Shown here: piece after piece, positions 55,553 to 64,000 of the stretch
How the letters are laid out: each line of letters opens with the position of its first letter
How positions within the stretch are numbered: position 1 is the first letter of the stretch
DNA from: Bordetella ansorpii
GTDB taxonomy: Bacteria > Pseudomonadota > Gammaproteobacteria > Burkholderiales > Burkholderiaceae_B
DNA length: 64,000 nt
Direction of reading: 5' to 3'
NCBI RefSeq assembly: GCF_900078315.1
Contig: NZ_FKBS01000025.1
Location: forward strand, 672,171-736,170
Notes under the pieces: generated by a model
The model's input: only the letters and a program-made list of their open reading frames with translations
What the model was told of the DNA's origin: nothing
The model's database searches: none
Made by a program: the position numbers and the translations under genes

Positions 55553-56461
55553 ATGGCATTGCCCACCCGCGTCAAGATCGTCGAAGTCGCGCCCCGCGAC
55601 GGCCTGCAGAACGAAAAGACCTTCGTGCCCACCGAGGTGAAGATCGAGCTGATCGACCGGCTGTCCGCCGCCGGCTTCGCCAACGTCGAGGCTGCGTCCT
55701 TCGTGTCGCCCAAATGGGTGCCGCAGATGGCCGACGGGGCCGAGGTCATGGCCGGTATCGCGCGCCGTCCAGGCACGATCTATTCGGTGCTCACGCCCAA
55801 CATGAAGGGCCTGGAAGGCGCCCTGGCGGCCCGCGCCGACGAAGTGGTGATCTTCGGCGCCGCCAGCGAGGCCTTCTCGCAGAAGAACATCAACTGTTCC
55901 ATCGCCGAATCCATCGCCCGCTTCGAACCGGTGGCGCAAGCGGCCAAGGCCGCAGGCGTGCGCCTGCGCGGCAGCATCAGCTGCGCCCTGGGCTGCCCCT
56001 ACCAGGGCGAGGTGCCCATCGAGGCCGTGGTGGACGTGGTGCGCCGCTATATGGCGCTGGGCTGCGACGAGGTCGACGTGGCCGACACCATCGGGGTGGG
56101 TACGCCGCGCCGCGTCCGCGAGGTGATGAGCGCCGTGACGCAGGTGATCGACCCCGCGCGCGTGTCGGGTCATTTCCATGACACCTATGGCCAGTCGCTG
56201 GCCAACATCCTGGCGTCGCTGGAAGTCGGCATCGGCATCTTCCACGCCTCGGCCTCGGGCCTGGGCGGCTGTCCCTATGCCAAGGGCGCCACCGGCAATG
56301 TGGCGACCGAGGACGTGCTGTACATGCTGCGCGGCCTGGACATCGAGACGGGCGTGGACTTCGACGCGGTGGTGGACACGGGCCAATGGATCTCGGCCTA
56401 CCTGCAACGCGCAGGCGGCAGCCGGGCTGGCAACGCCGTGGCGGCCAAACGCGCCGCCTGA
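55553..56461 (+). CDS. mvaB: Hydroxymethylglutaryl-CoA lyase-like enzyme
   Basis: A 302-residue TIM-barrel lyase of the HMGL family, cleaving HMG-CoA to acetyl-CoA and acetoacetate in leucine catabolism. Blocks: IVEVAPRDGLQNEKTFV with metal-binding residues, VSGHFHDTYGQSLANILASL with His-x-His, and the catalytic Cys loop GLGGCPYAKGATGNVATED. The start is the ATG of MALPTRVKIV, with AGGA nearby. It stands alone after dprA, without liuABCD genes, so a related short-chain hydroxyacyl-CoA lyase role is possible. Confidence 0.92.
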   Translation: MALPTRVKIVEVAPRDGLQNEKTFVPTEVKIELIDRLSAAGFANVEAASFVSPKWVPQMADGAEVMAGIARRPGTIYSVLTPNMKGLEGALAARADEVVIFGAASEAFSQKNINCSIAESIARFEPVAQAAKAAGVRLRGSISCALGCPYQGEVPIEAVVDVVRRYMALGCDEVDVADTIGVGTPRRVREVMSAVTQVIDPARVSGHFHDTYGQSLANILASLEVGIGIFHASASGLGGCPYAKGATGNVATEDVLYMLRGLDIETGVDFDAVVDTGQWISAYLQRAGGSRAGNAVAAKRAA

Positions 56462-56557
56462 CAGAAACAAATCACGCCGGGCGGCGCGGTTTTTCGTAGA
56501 ATGGGCGGCGTCCCCGCCCTGCGGCCTGTTTTACGCGACGAGGAACCCGCCCGCATC

Positions 56558-57031
56558 ATGACCGACGCGTCATCCGCCCCCAGCAACCTGGAACACGCAG
56601 CGCTGCTCAACGAAATCGGCCCGCTCCCGCTTTCCGGCCAGGCTTGGCCCGATTGGGTACGCATCCTGGCCTGGATCGTGCTGGCCACCGTTGGCGTGCA
56701 AGCCATCAGCGCCGCCATCCGCATGCCCCAGGAGCATGCCAACTGGTTCATGGCGGGCTTCGTGGCGCTGTGCTTCCTGGCCCTGGGATTCGTGTCCCTG
56801 TACATGCAGACCTCCGTCACCACCATCGACGAAAACGGCCTGCACCAAAGCTGGATCCGGCCACGCGACATTGCCTGGCAGGACATCCACTTCGCCCGGT
56901 TCATTCCGTTGCTGTTCTCGAAACGACTGGTGGTGTTCCCGCACCGAGGCCGCCCCGTGGTGTTCCAGGGCGGCACGCGGGAGCTGCAGGCGGCGTTCGT
57001 CAAGATTTCGGCGTTGTACCGCCCGGTATAG
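56558..57031 (+). CDS. Membrane protein with PH-like domain, unknown function
   Basis: A 157-residue protein with two membrane segments (about 34-52, ILAWIVLATVGVQAISAAI; about 63-83, WFMAGFVALCFLALGFVSLY) and a cytosolic PH-like C-terminal part (TTIDENGLHQSWIRPRDIAW, KRLVVFPHRGRPVVFQGGT). This layout occurs in many small bacterial proteins of unknown role. Its 3' end overlaps the convergent formylglycine-enzyme gene by 32 bases, so the last residues of both share DNA. Confidence 0.78.
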   Translation: MTDASSAPSNLEHAALLNEIGPLPLSGQAWPDWVRILAWIVLATVGVQAISAAIRMPQEHANWFMAGFVALCFLALGFVSLYMQTSVTTIDENGLHQSWIRPRDIAWQDIHFARFIPLLFSKRLVVFPHRGRPVVFQGGTRELQAAFVKISALYRPV

Positions 57032-58163
57032 ACGGGGGCGGCGCAGCGTCCTGCACCAGCCGGAAGCCCAGGTGCGACATCGGGCTGTCAGGATCGGCGC
57101 CGCGCCGTGCGCTGGGACGGTATGACGTGCAGAAATTCTCGTTGCACAGGAACGAACCGCCCCGTATGACGCGCCGCGGCGCGTTGGCCGGCACCCCGGG
57201 ATCGGTCGGGTCGTAGCTGTCGGAGGGGCCGGCGGGATTGTCGATCGCCCCGCCCTTTGCCAACTTGCCGGCCTGCCGTGCGAAGTAATCGGCGCGATAC
57301 CAGTCGGCCACCCACTGCCAGGCGTTGCCGGTCATGTCGTACAGGCCATAGGCGTTTTCAGGGAACGTCTTGACGGGCTGCGTGCCCGGCGCCCCGACCT
57401 TGGCATCGGCAGGCATCACGGGAAAGGCCCCTTGGCCCGCATCCCAGTAGTTGGCCATCTTCTTGCCGCCGGGCGCCAGCTCGTCGCCCCAGACATAGTT
57501 GGCCTGCTCCAGTCCGCCGCGCGCGGCGAACTCCCATTCGGCCTCGGTCGGCAGGCGCTTGCCCGCCCACTTGGCATACGCCTGGGCATCCTCGTAGCTG
57601 ACCTGCACCACGGGGTGACTGCCCTTGTCGGAGATGTCGCTGGCGGGGCCTTGCGGACGGCGCCAGTTCGCACCGGGCACGAAACTCCACCATTTCCAGT
57701 ATTCGTCCAGCCGCACCGGCGCACTGGCCCCGGTGAACACCATGCCGCCGGGCACCAACGCGCTATCCGGCGGACGGGGCGTGCCAGGCGGCAATTGCAC
57801 ACGCACGGTATCCCAGTCGGGCTTGCGTTCGGCGGTGGTCACATAGCCGGTCTGCCGCACGAACTCGGCGAACTGGTCGTTGGTGACGTCGGCCACGTCC
57901 ATCCAGAAACCGCGTACCCGGACAGAATGGGCGGGACGTTCGTTGGCCACGGCGAGCTTGCTGTCGCTGCCCATCAGGAAGGCGCCGCCCGGCACCCAGG
58001 CCATGTCCCTGGGCGTGTCGACGCCGTTGCCCAGGATGGGGCGGACCGCGATGGCGGGCGGCGTGGCCGGCGTGGACACGGCTCGGGCGGTGAGCCAGCC
58101 CGCGGCCCCGAGAATGATCAGCGCGGCGGCGCCGGCCAGCCGCTTCTTGTCAATAGCGCGCAT
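57000..58163 (-). CDS. Formylglycine-generating enzyme (SUMF1/FGE family)
   Basis: A 387-residue membrane-anchored protein: N-terminal span (LAGAAALIILGAAGWLTA), then an FGE-sulfatase domain from about residue 50. Family blocks are MAWVPGGAFLMGSD, HPVVQVSYEDAQAYAKWAGK and EAEWEFAARGGL. The pair of active-site cysteines matches the C-x4-C of human FGE (GGSFLCNENFC; Cys340 and Cys345), so it should oxidise the Cys of C-x-P-x-R sulfatase motifs to formylglycine. It overlaps the end of the upstream sulfatase by 14 bases in the same operon. Placement outside the membrane implies maturation in the periplasm. Confidence 0.92.
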   Translation of the reverse strand: MRAIDKKRLAGAAALIILGAAGWLTARAVSTPATPPAIAVRPILGNGVDTPRDMAWVPGGAFLMGSDSKLAVANERPAHSVRVRGFWMDVADVTNDQFAEFVRQTGYVTTAERKPDWDTVRVQLPPGTPRPPDSALVPGGMVFTGASAPVRLDEYWKWWSFVPGANWRRPQGPASDISDKGSHPVVQVSYEDAQAYAKWAGKRLPTEAEWEFAARGGLEQANYVWGDELAPGGKKMANYWDAGQGAFPVMPADAKVGAPGTQPVKTFPENAYGLYDMTGNAWQWVADWYRADYFARQAGKLAKGGAIDNPAGPSDSYDPTDPGVPANAPRRVIRGGSFLCNENFCTSYRPSARRGADPDSPMSHLGFRLVQDAAPPPSIPGGTTPKS

Positions 58164-60408
58164 GGCTTTTCGGGCAGGTCACGTTCATGTTCCGCTGCAC
58201 GACGGAGAGGTCGTCAGCGTCGGTCTTGCCGTCGTACAGGGCACCCGCCGGGAAGTCATAGACACTGGACTTTCCCCAATCCTGGATGAGGCGCACGGCG
58301 TTGTCGACGTCGGTGGAATCGACCACGCCGTCCTTGTTGCCGTCGCCCGGACATTCGGGCTCGGACGCCAATATCTCGTCCATCCTGGCCGTCAACGTAT
58401 CGTAGGCGCTCTGCTGCGACGCGCTGAGCGTGCCAGCCAGCAGGTTGTTGGAGGAGGGATCCTCGATCTTGGGGGCGCCAGGGGCCTCGTCCACCTCGTA
58501 GAACTCGTTGGTGGACACGGTCTTGCTGGTGTCGTTGACCGAGTCATAGTCGACCAGGGTGGTGCGCACGACCTTGTAATCGTCGTCACGGATGCCCACC
58601 GAACTTTGGGTCAGCACCGTGATCAGCGGACTGGCGGCATCGTTCTTGTAGATGGCCTGGTTGGCCTCCCAGCATCGCGTATAGCCCGCCCCGCCATTGG
58701 GCACGACGCTGGCGTCGGTGTAGCCCGCCCCCCACCAGACGCCACCATTGTCCTCGCAGACGCTCTTGGAGACGGGAATCTGCGTGCAGGTGCCCCCCGT
58801 GCCATTGCTGGCATCGCGGTTGATCACGCAGGGCGAGTTCGTCGCACCGTTGGCCTGCAGGTTCAGGTCGGCCTGCGTGAAGTTGAGGGTGCGCACGCTG
58901 GCCTGGCCGGGATTGGACAGGTACGGCAGCATCGGCGCGGAATCGATGGTGCGGGGCACGTTGCCGGGCACGTCCAGGCCCGCCAGTTCGCCGAACAGCT
59001 GGAACAGGTCGACCGTATTGGTCATGTGCGCCACTTCGCGGCCCGGCTGCGCCACTTTCGGGCCAGCCACGATCAGCGGCACCCAGACGCCGGTCTGGTA
59101 CGACGTCCCCTTGGCCAGCGACTGGTTGAACGGCGCCTTCACCGTGTAGCCCAGCGTGCCGTTGTCGCCCACGATCACGATCATCGTATTGCTGGCCTTC
59201 GGATCGTAGGCCAGCGAGCCATCGTCATTGCGCGTGGCCAGGCCGGTCTCGACCATCAGGCGTCCGAACTCGGTGTCCATGGCCTCGGTCATCTGGTTCT
59301 GGATGATGCGTCCGGCGGCGTTGCTGGTGCAATCCAGCGTGTCGATCACGTCGCCCCCGGCACCCGCGCCGGTACGCGGCGCCAGCGCCCCGGGCGCCTG
59401 CTGCCAGGGGGTATGCGCCGCCGAGTAGCTGACGGTAGCCATCCACGGCTGGTCCGCCGGACGCGACTTGATCCACCGGATGGCGGCGTCGGTCTCGATC
59501 GTGGTGCGATAGCCTCGCGCCCGCGCATCGGTCAGCGGCACCTCCTCGACCTTGCCGTCGGAGACGATCACCAAAGGCGACACGTAGTAGGCGTTCTCCT
59601 GGCTGAAGTTCAGGCCGGCGGGCGCGCTGGCGCCGCATGCCTGCCCGCTGGCGAACACGCCGCCCTGGGTCAGGCACTGCAGGCCCGGCGCGTCGCGGGT
59701 CAGCGTGGCGGCGGGCACGCTCTGGCAGGTGCCGTCGGCGTGATAGCAGGCGCCGCCGATACGGCTCTGGTCGAAGCCGCAGACCTTGCTGCCCTGCGCA
59801 TGGGCACCGCCCGCGGTGGTGTCGATCGAACCGGGCAGGCCGCCGATCCAGCCGTAGAAGTAATCCCAACCCAGTTGGGCCGGCGTCGAATTGCCGGCCT
59901 GGTTGTTCTCCGGCCCGGCCAGATGGAACTTGCCGAACATGCCGCTGACGTATCCCGCCTGCTTGAGCAGCTTGGGCGCGGTCTGGTCATAGGGGCTGAT
60001 CTGCGAGTTGGCCAGGTCATTGGGGCCGATGGCCTGATAGACATGGGTGCGCAGCGGGTAGCGGCCGACGAAGAAGGCAGCCCGCCCCGGCGAGCATTCC
60101 GGCATCGACCAGGTGTTGCGGAATTTGATCCCGGCCTGCGAGATGGCGTCGATGTTCGGCATGGGCGGCGGCGTGGCGCCGCCATAGCCGAAGCTCGACA
60201 TCTGGTCGATGCCCACGTCGTCCATGATGACGAAAAGAATGTTGGGCTTCGCGTTTGCCACCGGCGGCGTCGTGGGGGTGTCGGCGGACGAGTCGCCGCT
60301 GTCCTTGCCGCCGCAGGCAGCCAGGCAGGCGGCGGCAAGGACAGCGAGGCCCAGGCGCACGGCGCGGGAGGATCGTCGGACAGGCTTGGAAAAAAGGAAG
60401 CAGGTCAT
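58150..60408 (-). CDS. Lipoprotein sulfatase with dockerin-like C-terminus (1)
   Basis: A 752-residue type I sulfatase. Lipobox ACLAACGG with Cys32; sulfatase core from about 54 with metal Asp63-Asp64 (FVIMDDVG), maturation motif Cys105-Ser-Pro-Gly-Arg109 (MPECSPGRAAFF) and metal Asp-Asn in VIVGDNGT. Cys-rich insertions near 200-265 and 575-610 are unusual. The last 60 residues hold two EF-hand-like loops (GDGNKDGVVDSTDVDNAV and YDGKTDADDL) like a type I dockerin, bracketed by cysteines. It follows the second sulfatase by 9 bases and overlaps the FGE gene, so it should carry formylglycine. It would remove sulfate esters at the cell surface or in the periplasm; the substrate is unknown. Confidence 0.9.
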   Translation of the reverse strand: MTCFLFSKPVRRSSRAVRLGLAVLAAACLAACGGKDSGDSSADTPTTPPVANAKPNILFVIMDDVGIDQMSSFGYGGATPPPMPNIDAISQAGIKFRNTWSMPECSPGRAAFFVGRYPLRTHVYQAIGPNDLANSQISPYDQTAPKLLKQAGYVSGMFGKFHLAGPENNQAGNSTPAQLGWDYFYGWIGGLPGSIDTTAGGAHAQGSKVCGFDQSRIGGACYHADGTCQSVPAATLTRDAPGLQCLTQGGVFASGQACGASAPAGLNFSQENAYYVSPLVIVSDGKVEEVPLTDARARGYRTTIETDAAIRWIKSRPADQPWMATVSYSAAHTPWQQAPGALAPRTGAGAGGDVIDTLDCTSNAAGRIIQNQMTEAMDTEFGRLMVETGLATRNDDGSLAYDPKASNTMIVIVGDNGTLGYTVKAPFNQSLAKGTSYQTGVWVPLIVAGPKVAQPGREVAHMTNTVDLFQLFGELAGLDVPGNVPRTIDSAPMLPYLSNPGQASVRTLNFTQADLNLQANGATNSPCVINRDASNGTGGTCTQIPVSKSVCEDNGGVWWGAGYTDASVVPNGGAGYTRCWEANQAIYKNDAASPLITVLTQSSVGIRDDDYKVVRTTLVDYDSVNDTSKTVSTNEFYEVDEAPGAPKIEDPSSNNLLAGTLSASQQSAYDTLTARMDEILASEPECPGDGNKDGVVDSTDVDNAVRLIQDWGKSSVYDFPAGALYDGKTDADDLSVVQRNMNVTCPKSHARY

Positions 60409-60417
60409 CAGTGTCGC

Positions 60418-62787
60418 CTAGCTGTTATGGCAGGTTCTGCCCAGGTTGTTCTGGATGATCTGGCGGTCGGCCTCGTCGGTCTTGCCGTCGTGGTTCAGGT
60501 CGTACCAGCTCGAATTGCCGTTGTTCAACTTGCTCAGTTCCAGCCAGTTGTCCAGGTCTTTCCGGTCCACCACCATGTCGCGGTTGCCGTCGCCCGGGCA
60601 ATTGACGCTGTCATAGTCGCGGTTGTAGCGGGCCACGGCGTCGTGCCGATCCATCTCGGTCTCGAGCGCGGCATAGATCTGCCGCTGCGCGGCGCTCAGG
60701 GTCGAGGTATCGAGAGGCGCGGGCGCCAGCGCCAATTGGCTGCCCTCCTTGTCCAGCACGGGATCGGGCGTGGCCGTATCGGTCTGGTAGAGCTCGTCGG
60801 TGACGTCGTAACCCGTGGCGCTGTAGCGGTAGTCCTTGGGATCGGCGGCCGCGCCCATGGCAGGCTCGCACTGGTTGCGGGTCTGGCGCACCAGCTTGTA
60901 GGTGCCGTCGGTGACGGCCTTGGTGGCGGTGGGCAGGAAGGTGGTCGTCTCGCCCAGGTCCAGCCGATACGCCTGCACCTGGCAGCAATTGCGGAATCCC
61001 TCGGCCGGCAGGCCGCTGGTGTCGCTGGACAGGTTGTCTCCATACCAGATGCCGCCCTGGGCCAGGCACACGCCCTTCTGCGGGAAAAGCGTGGTGCAGA
61101 CGTTACCGGCGGCAGGAACCACGCAGGGAGATTCGTTGCCTTCCGACCCGATCGCCTTCAGGTTGGTGCCCATCTCGGTGAAGTTGGTACTGCGGATCGC
61201 GGCTTGTTGCGCGCTGGTCAGGTACGCCAGCATGGGTTGCGCGTCCAGCGGGCGGCCCGCCACGACGCCCGTGTTCGCGTCGGCGCCCGCGACGTCGGCG
61301 AACAGGCGGTACAGGTCGACCGAACCCACCATGTGCGGCACTTCGCGTCCCGGCGAGGCGACCATCGGGCCGGCCACCAGCAGCGGCACCCAGACGCCGG
61401 TCTGGTAGGGCGAAGCCTTGGCGCGCGTCGGATCGAACTTGCCGGGCGAGGTGAACTTGACGCTGTTCACGTAGGTACCGTTGTCGCCCACGATGACCAC
61501 GAGGGTGTTGGTCCGCGCGGGCTGGTAGTTCAGCGTACCGTCGTCGTGGTACGTGGCCAGCTTCAAGCCGACCAGCAGGTCACCGATCTTGCGGTCCACG
61601 GCCTCGATCATCAGGTTGGTGATGAGGTGGTCGTCCACGACGGCGGCGGCCTGCGCCAGGTTCGGCAAGCCTTCGGCCTCGGCCCGCGGCGAGCAGACGA
61701 GGTCGTCGTTGCGGCCCGGCGTGCCTTCGGCGATCAGCGCCACTGGCGGCACCTGCAGGGGCGCGTGGATGGCCGCATAGCCCACCGTCATCATCCAGGG
61801 CTGGCCGGAAGGCTGCCGCGCGGCCCAGTCGATGGCACGCTGGGTCTCCAGGATGCTGCGGTAGCCGCGCGAGGACGCCTCGGAGGCCGGGGCGACGCGG
61901 CCATTGCCGTCGGCGGTGCTCGTGACCCAGCGGCCCGTGTAGTAGCCGTTCTGTGCCGAGAAGTCGATGTAGCTGGGCGCAGTGGCCCGGCAGGATTGGT
62001 TCGGATCCAGGATGCCGCCGCGCTCCATGCAGGTGCGGCCCGGCGTGGTGACGTCCCCGCCGATCGACATCTGCATGCAGGTGCCGCCAGCGAAATAGCA
62101 CGCGCCGGAATCGGCACCGTTGGCGGCGTCGATACGGGTGGTCGGAACGAAGCCGCAGGTATACGGACCGCTATCGACGTCGGCGCCCTTGCTCGCCAGG
62201 CCCGCGCGGGTGTCGATGTTGTAGGGCGCGCCGTCCAGGAAGCCGTCGAAATAGTCCCAGCCCAGCTTCCACATGCTGTCATAGCCGAACGGCAGGCTGA
62301 CCGCGCCGTTCAGGTCCGACCCCGTCAGGTGCATCTTGCCGATCAGGGCGCTGGCATAGCCCTGGGTCTTCAACAGCCTGGGCAACGTCGCCTCATAGGG
62401 CGAGACCGCGGAATTGGCCAGATCGGTGGCCACCAGCGCGTTCAGCACATTGTTCTGCGAGGGATAGCGCCCTGTGAAGAACGTGGCCCGCGTAGGGGTG
62501 CAATCGGGCATGGCCCAAGCGTTGCGGAACTGCACGCCCGCCCGAGCGATGGCGGTCAGGTTGGGCGTGCGGGCGGGCGCAACGCCGCCGTAACCGTAGG
62601 ATGCCATCTGGTCCACGCCCAGGTCATCCAGCACGATGAAAAGAATGTTGGGCTTGGCCGATGCCGCGGGCTCGGGCGGACCGCCGTCGCTGGCCGAGTT
62701 GCGATCGGAACACGCGATCAGCAGCGCGAAAGCCGGCGCCATGAATGCCATCAGGAAAAGCCGGGACTTTCTTGCGGCCGCGGACAT
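60418..62787 (-). CDS. Lipoprotein sulfatase with dockerin-like C-terminus (2)
   Basis: A 789-residue sulfatase, first gene of the operon. Lipobox ALLIACSD with Cys26; core with VLDDLGVDQ (metal Asp), maturation motif Cys96-Thr-Pro-Thr-Arg100 (PDCTPTRATFF) and VIVGDNGTY. It shares layout and much sequence with the downstream sulfatase, so the two are paralogues. The C-terminal region has two clear EF-hand loops (GDGNRDMVVDRKDLDNWL and LNHDGKTDEADRQIIQNNL) between cysteines, a dockerin-like calcium-binding unit. AAGGA sits before the ATG. Divergent from the LuxR response regulator, which probably controls it. Confidence 0.92.
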   Translation of the reverse strand: MSAAARKSRLFLMAFMAPAFALLIACSDRNSASDGGPPEPAASAKPNILFIVLDDLGVDQMASYGYGGVAPARTPNLTAIARAGVQFRNAWAMPDCTPTRATFFTGRYPSQNNVLNALVATDLANSAVSPYEATLPRLLKTQGYASALIGKMHLTGSDLNGAVSLPFGYDSMWKLGWDYFDGFLDGAPYNIDTRAGLASKGADVDSGPYTCGFVPTTRIDAANGADSGACYFAGGTCMQMSIGGDVTTPGRTCMERGGILDPNQSCRATAPSYIDFSAQNGYYTGRWVTSTADGNGRVAPASEASSRGYRSILETQRAIDWAARQPSGQPWMMTVGYAAIHAPLQVPPVALIAEGTPGRNDDLVCSPRAEAEGLPNLAQAAAVVDDHLITNLMIEAVDRKIGDLLVGLKLATYHDDGTLNYQPARTNTLVVIVGDNGTYVNSVKFTSPGKFDPTRAKASPYQTGVWVPLLVAGPMVASPGREVPHMVGSVDLYRLFADVAGADANTGVVAGRPLDAQPMLAYLTSAQQAAIRSTNFTEMGTNLKAIGSEGNESPCVVPAAGNVCTTLFPQKGVCLAQGGIWYGDNLSSDTSGLPAEGFRNCCQVQAYRLDLGETTTFLPTATKAVTDGTYKLVRQTRNQCEPAMGAAADPKDYRYSATGYDVTDELYQTDTATPDPVLDKEGSQLALAPAPLDTSTLSAAQRQIYAALETEMDRHDAVARYNRDYDSVNCPGDGNRDMVVDRKDLDNWLELSKLNNGNSSWYDLNHDGKTDEADRQIIQNNLGRTCHNS

Positions 62788-62906
62788 GGAATCCTTTTCA
62801 TCGTGACGGACGGGATGACAAGCCATCCTGCCCATGACAAACTTGAAAGGTAACAATGTTAAACGCCGGTTCGACGCCGGCCCATACCATGAAAAGGGTA
62901 GGCCCG

Positions 62907-63626
62907 ATGGACTGCGGCACCGTGCGCACTCGTACCGACAGCGCTCCCGGCAGCCCCGCCACGCGCTGCCGCACGCTGTTACTCGAAGACGACGAATCAC
63001 TGCGCCTGCGCTTCACGGCGATCCTGTCGGAATGGGCGGACGGCCATCTGGTGGCGGCCTGCGGCACGCTCGGCGAGGCCATGGCCGTCCTGGACAGCGA
63101 GCCCATCGACCTGCTGATCGCCGACCTGTGCCTGCCGGACGGCCACGGCATCCAGGCCATCCGTCGGCTGCGAGCGCTGCGCCCCCAGGCCGAGGCCATG
63201 GTGATCTCGGCGCTGGCCGACAGCGAGATCGTGATCGCGGCCATCGAGGCGGGCGCCACAGGCTATCTGCTCAAGGACATCGACGCCCTCGAACTGATCG
63301 AAGCCATCGAGGAACTGCGCGCCGGCCGTTCGCCGATTTCCTCGTCGATCGCACGCGTCATCGTGCGGCGCCTGGGCGAGCGCGGCCAGCCCGCGCCAGT
63401 CCCGCCTGGACCTCGCGTCCAACAGGCCGCCGTGCTGACGCCACGCGAAATGGACATCCTGCGCGGTATCGCCAAGGGCCTGACCTACGCCGAAGTGGCC
63501 GAACAGCTCGGCCTGTCGCGCCAGACCGTACCCGTACACATCAAGAACATCTATCGCAAGCTGCAGGTCGGCAACCGGTCCGAGGCCGTCTTCGAGGCCT
63601 CGCGCCTGGGCTTGATATGGCTATGA
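62907..63626 (+). CDS. LuxR/NarL-type response regulator
   Basis: A 239-residue response regulator. The receiver domain (about 22-140) has LLLEDDESLRLRFTAIL, phosphoacceptor Asp in LLIADLCLPDGHG, Ser in VISALAD and Lys in YLLKDID. The LuxR helix-turn-helix (about 175-235) has LTPREMDILRGIAKGLTYAE and LSRQTVPVHIKNIYRKLQV. I chose the ATG with AAAAGGG eight bases upstream; two earlier in-frame ATG codons exist. It shares a 119-base promoter region with the sulfatase operon and its stop overlaps the next gene's start by 4 bases, so regulator and kinase are coupled. Confidence 0.93.
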   Translation: MDCGTVRTRTDSAPGSPATRCRTLLLEDDESLRLRFTAILSEWADGHLVAACGTLGEAMAVLDSEPIDLLIADLCLPDGHGIQAIRRLRALRPQAEAMVISALADSEIVIAAIEAGATGYLLKDIDALELIEAIEELRAGRSPISSSIARVIVRRLGERGQPAPVPPGPRVQQAAVLTPREMDILRGIAKGLTYAEVAEQLGLSRQTVPVHIKNIYRKLQVGNRSEAVFEASRLGLIWL

Positions 63627-64000
63627 TCCAACGATGGTTCGGCGCCCTGCTGGCCGTGCTGGCAGCGGTGATCGCCAGCGCCCCGCTGTGGCTGACGTTG
63701 CCCGAGCCCTCCGCTGCCCTGAGGATCGGCCACGCCACGTTCTCCAAGGAGGACGAGCCACCCCGGCAAATCGGCCTGCCCCACGCGCAGGATCGCCCGC
63801 GCGCCCAGGGCCGCTACCGCATGGCCTTCGAACTGGCCGACGCGCCCGCCCAGCCGCTCTATCTGTTCATTCCCATGCTCAGCTACCGTGCGGTGATCGC
63901 ACTGGATGGCGATACGGTGCAGGACACCGGGACGGACTCGCTGATCCCGGGCATCACGCTGGGTGTTTCAGCGCTGGTGCCATTGTCGGGCCGCCACCTG
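63623..64000 (+). CDS. N-terminal part of a probable sensor kinase, cut by window end
   Basis: A frame beginning with an ATG in the ATGA overlap with the response regulator runs open for 126 codons to the end of the window. The start is a membrane segment or signal (WFGALLAVLAAVIASAPLWL), followed by a beta-rich soluble part (GRYRMAFELADAPAQPLYLF, AVIALDGDTVQDTG). This resembles the periplasmic sensor start of a histidine kinase. Kinase motifs would lie beyond the window, so the identity rests on position and layout. Confidence 0.7.
   Translation, partial: MIQRWFGALLAVLAAVIASAPLWLTLPEPSAALRIGHATFSKEDEPPRQIGLPHAQDRPRAQGRYRMAFELADAPAQPLYLFIPMLSYRAVIALDGDTVQDTGTDSLIPGITLGVSALVPLSGRHL

Noticed and set aside
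57880-62853. Plus-strand open frame of 1657 codons across the sulfatase operon
   Set aside because: It is the antisense shadow of three well-supported genes with clear motifs and ribosome sites. Its predicted product is Gly/Ala/Val/His/Arg-biased, as expected from reversed GC-rich codons, and it has no recognisable domain.

Overview
The window is GC-rich, densely coding DNA of a betaproteobacterium, most likely Alcaligenaceae of the Bordetella/Achromobacter type. The reasons are two orphan Bug/TctC-type periplasmic binding proteins, the run gpmA-envC-ctpA-moeB, the run rhodanese-grxC-secB-gpsA-trmL-comF, and rsmB followed by ntrY, an ntrX-like regulator, trkA and trkH. No rRNA, tRNA, CRISPR array, insertion sequence or phage gene was seen. 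The species call is inference from gene content and order.

Layout. 0-4 kb: a gene tail, a SecD-P1-like lipoprotein, and thiC behind a TPP riboswitch. 4.1-6.3 kb: an FAD-linked hydroxy-acid oxidase and its GntR regulator, overlapping by 4 bases. 6.4-16.3 kb: an accessory catabolic island. 16.3-31 kb: housekeeping genes (moeB-like, ctpA, envC, gpmA, rhodanese, grxC, secB, gpsA, a Bug protein, trmL, comF, a methyltransferase, ybdK, a MobA-like transferase). 30-38 kb: trkH, trkA, ntrX-like, ntrY, DUF4390 and rsmB. 38-43 kb: gph and an argininosuccinate-lyase-like/Bug/LysR unit. 43-49 kb: an orphan HTH protein, rimO, cupin, ferritin-like protein, a LOG-NTF2-HAD operon, and fmt. 48.7-53.2 kb: an OmpW-like barrel, a LuxR regulator and a large lipoprotein. 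53.5-57 kb: def, dprA, an HMG-CoA-lyase-like gene and a small membrane protein. 57-64 kb: two lipoprotein sulfatases with a formylglycine-generating enzyme, opposite a LuxR response regulator and the start of what is probably its sensor kinase.

The most interesting region is 6.4-16.3 kb. A FadR-type GntR regulator sits among at least five copies of one operator, ACGGTATAC(A/T)-ATA. These copies precede (i) an operon of a CADD/PqqC-fold diiron oxygenase, an aldehyde dehydrogenase, a GlcG-like protein and a 2Fe-2S/FAD reductase, (ii) a multi-span permease, (iii) a TauE/SafE exporter, (iv) an operon with two plant-type 2Fe-2S ferredoxins, an unknown 105-residue protein and an ornithine-cyclodeaminase-like enzyme, and (v) a 70-codon small ORF. 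Together they look like an oxygen-dependent pathway with its own electron supply, uptake and export. The substrate cannot be read from the sequence.

The second system worth attention is the sulfatase locus. Both sulfatases carry the Cys-x-Pro-x-Arg maturation motif, a lipobox and a C-terminal dockerin-like pair of EF-hand loops, and the maturation enzyme is encoded just downstream. A third observation concerns synteny: the dprA-def-fmt-rsmB-trkA neighbourhood, contiguous in many proteobacteria, is split here at two points by accessory genes.
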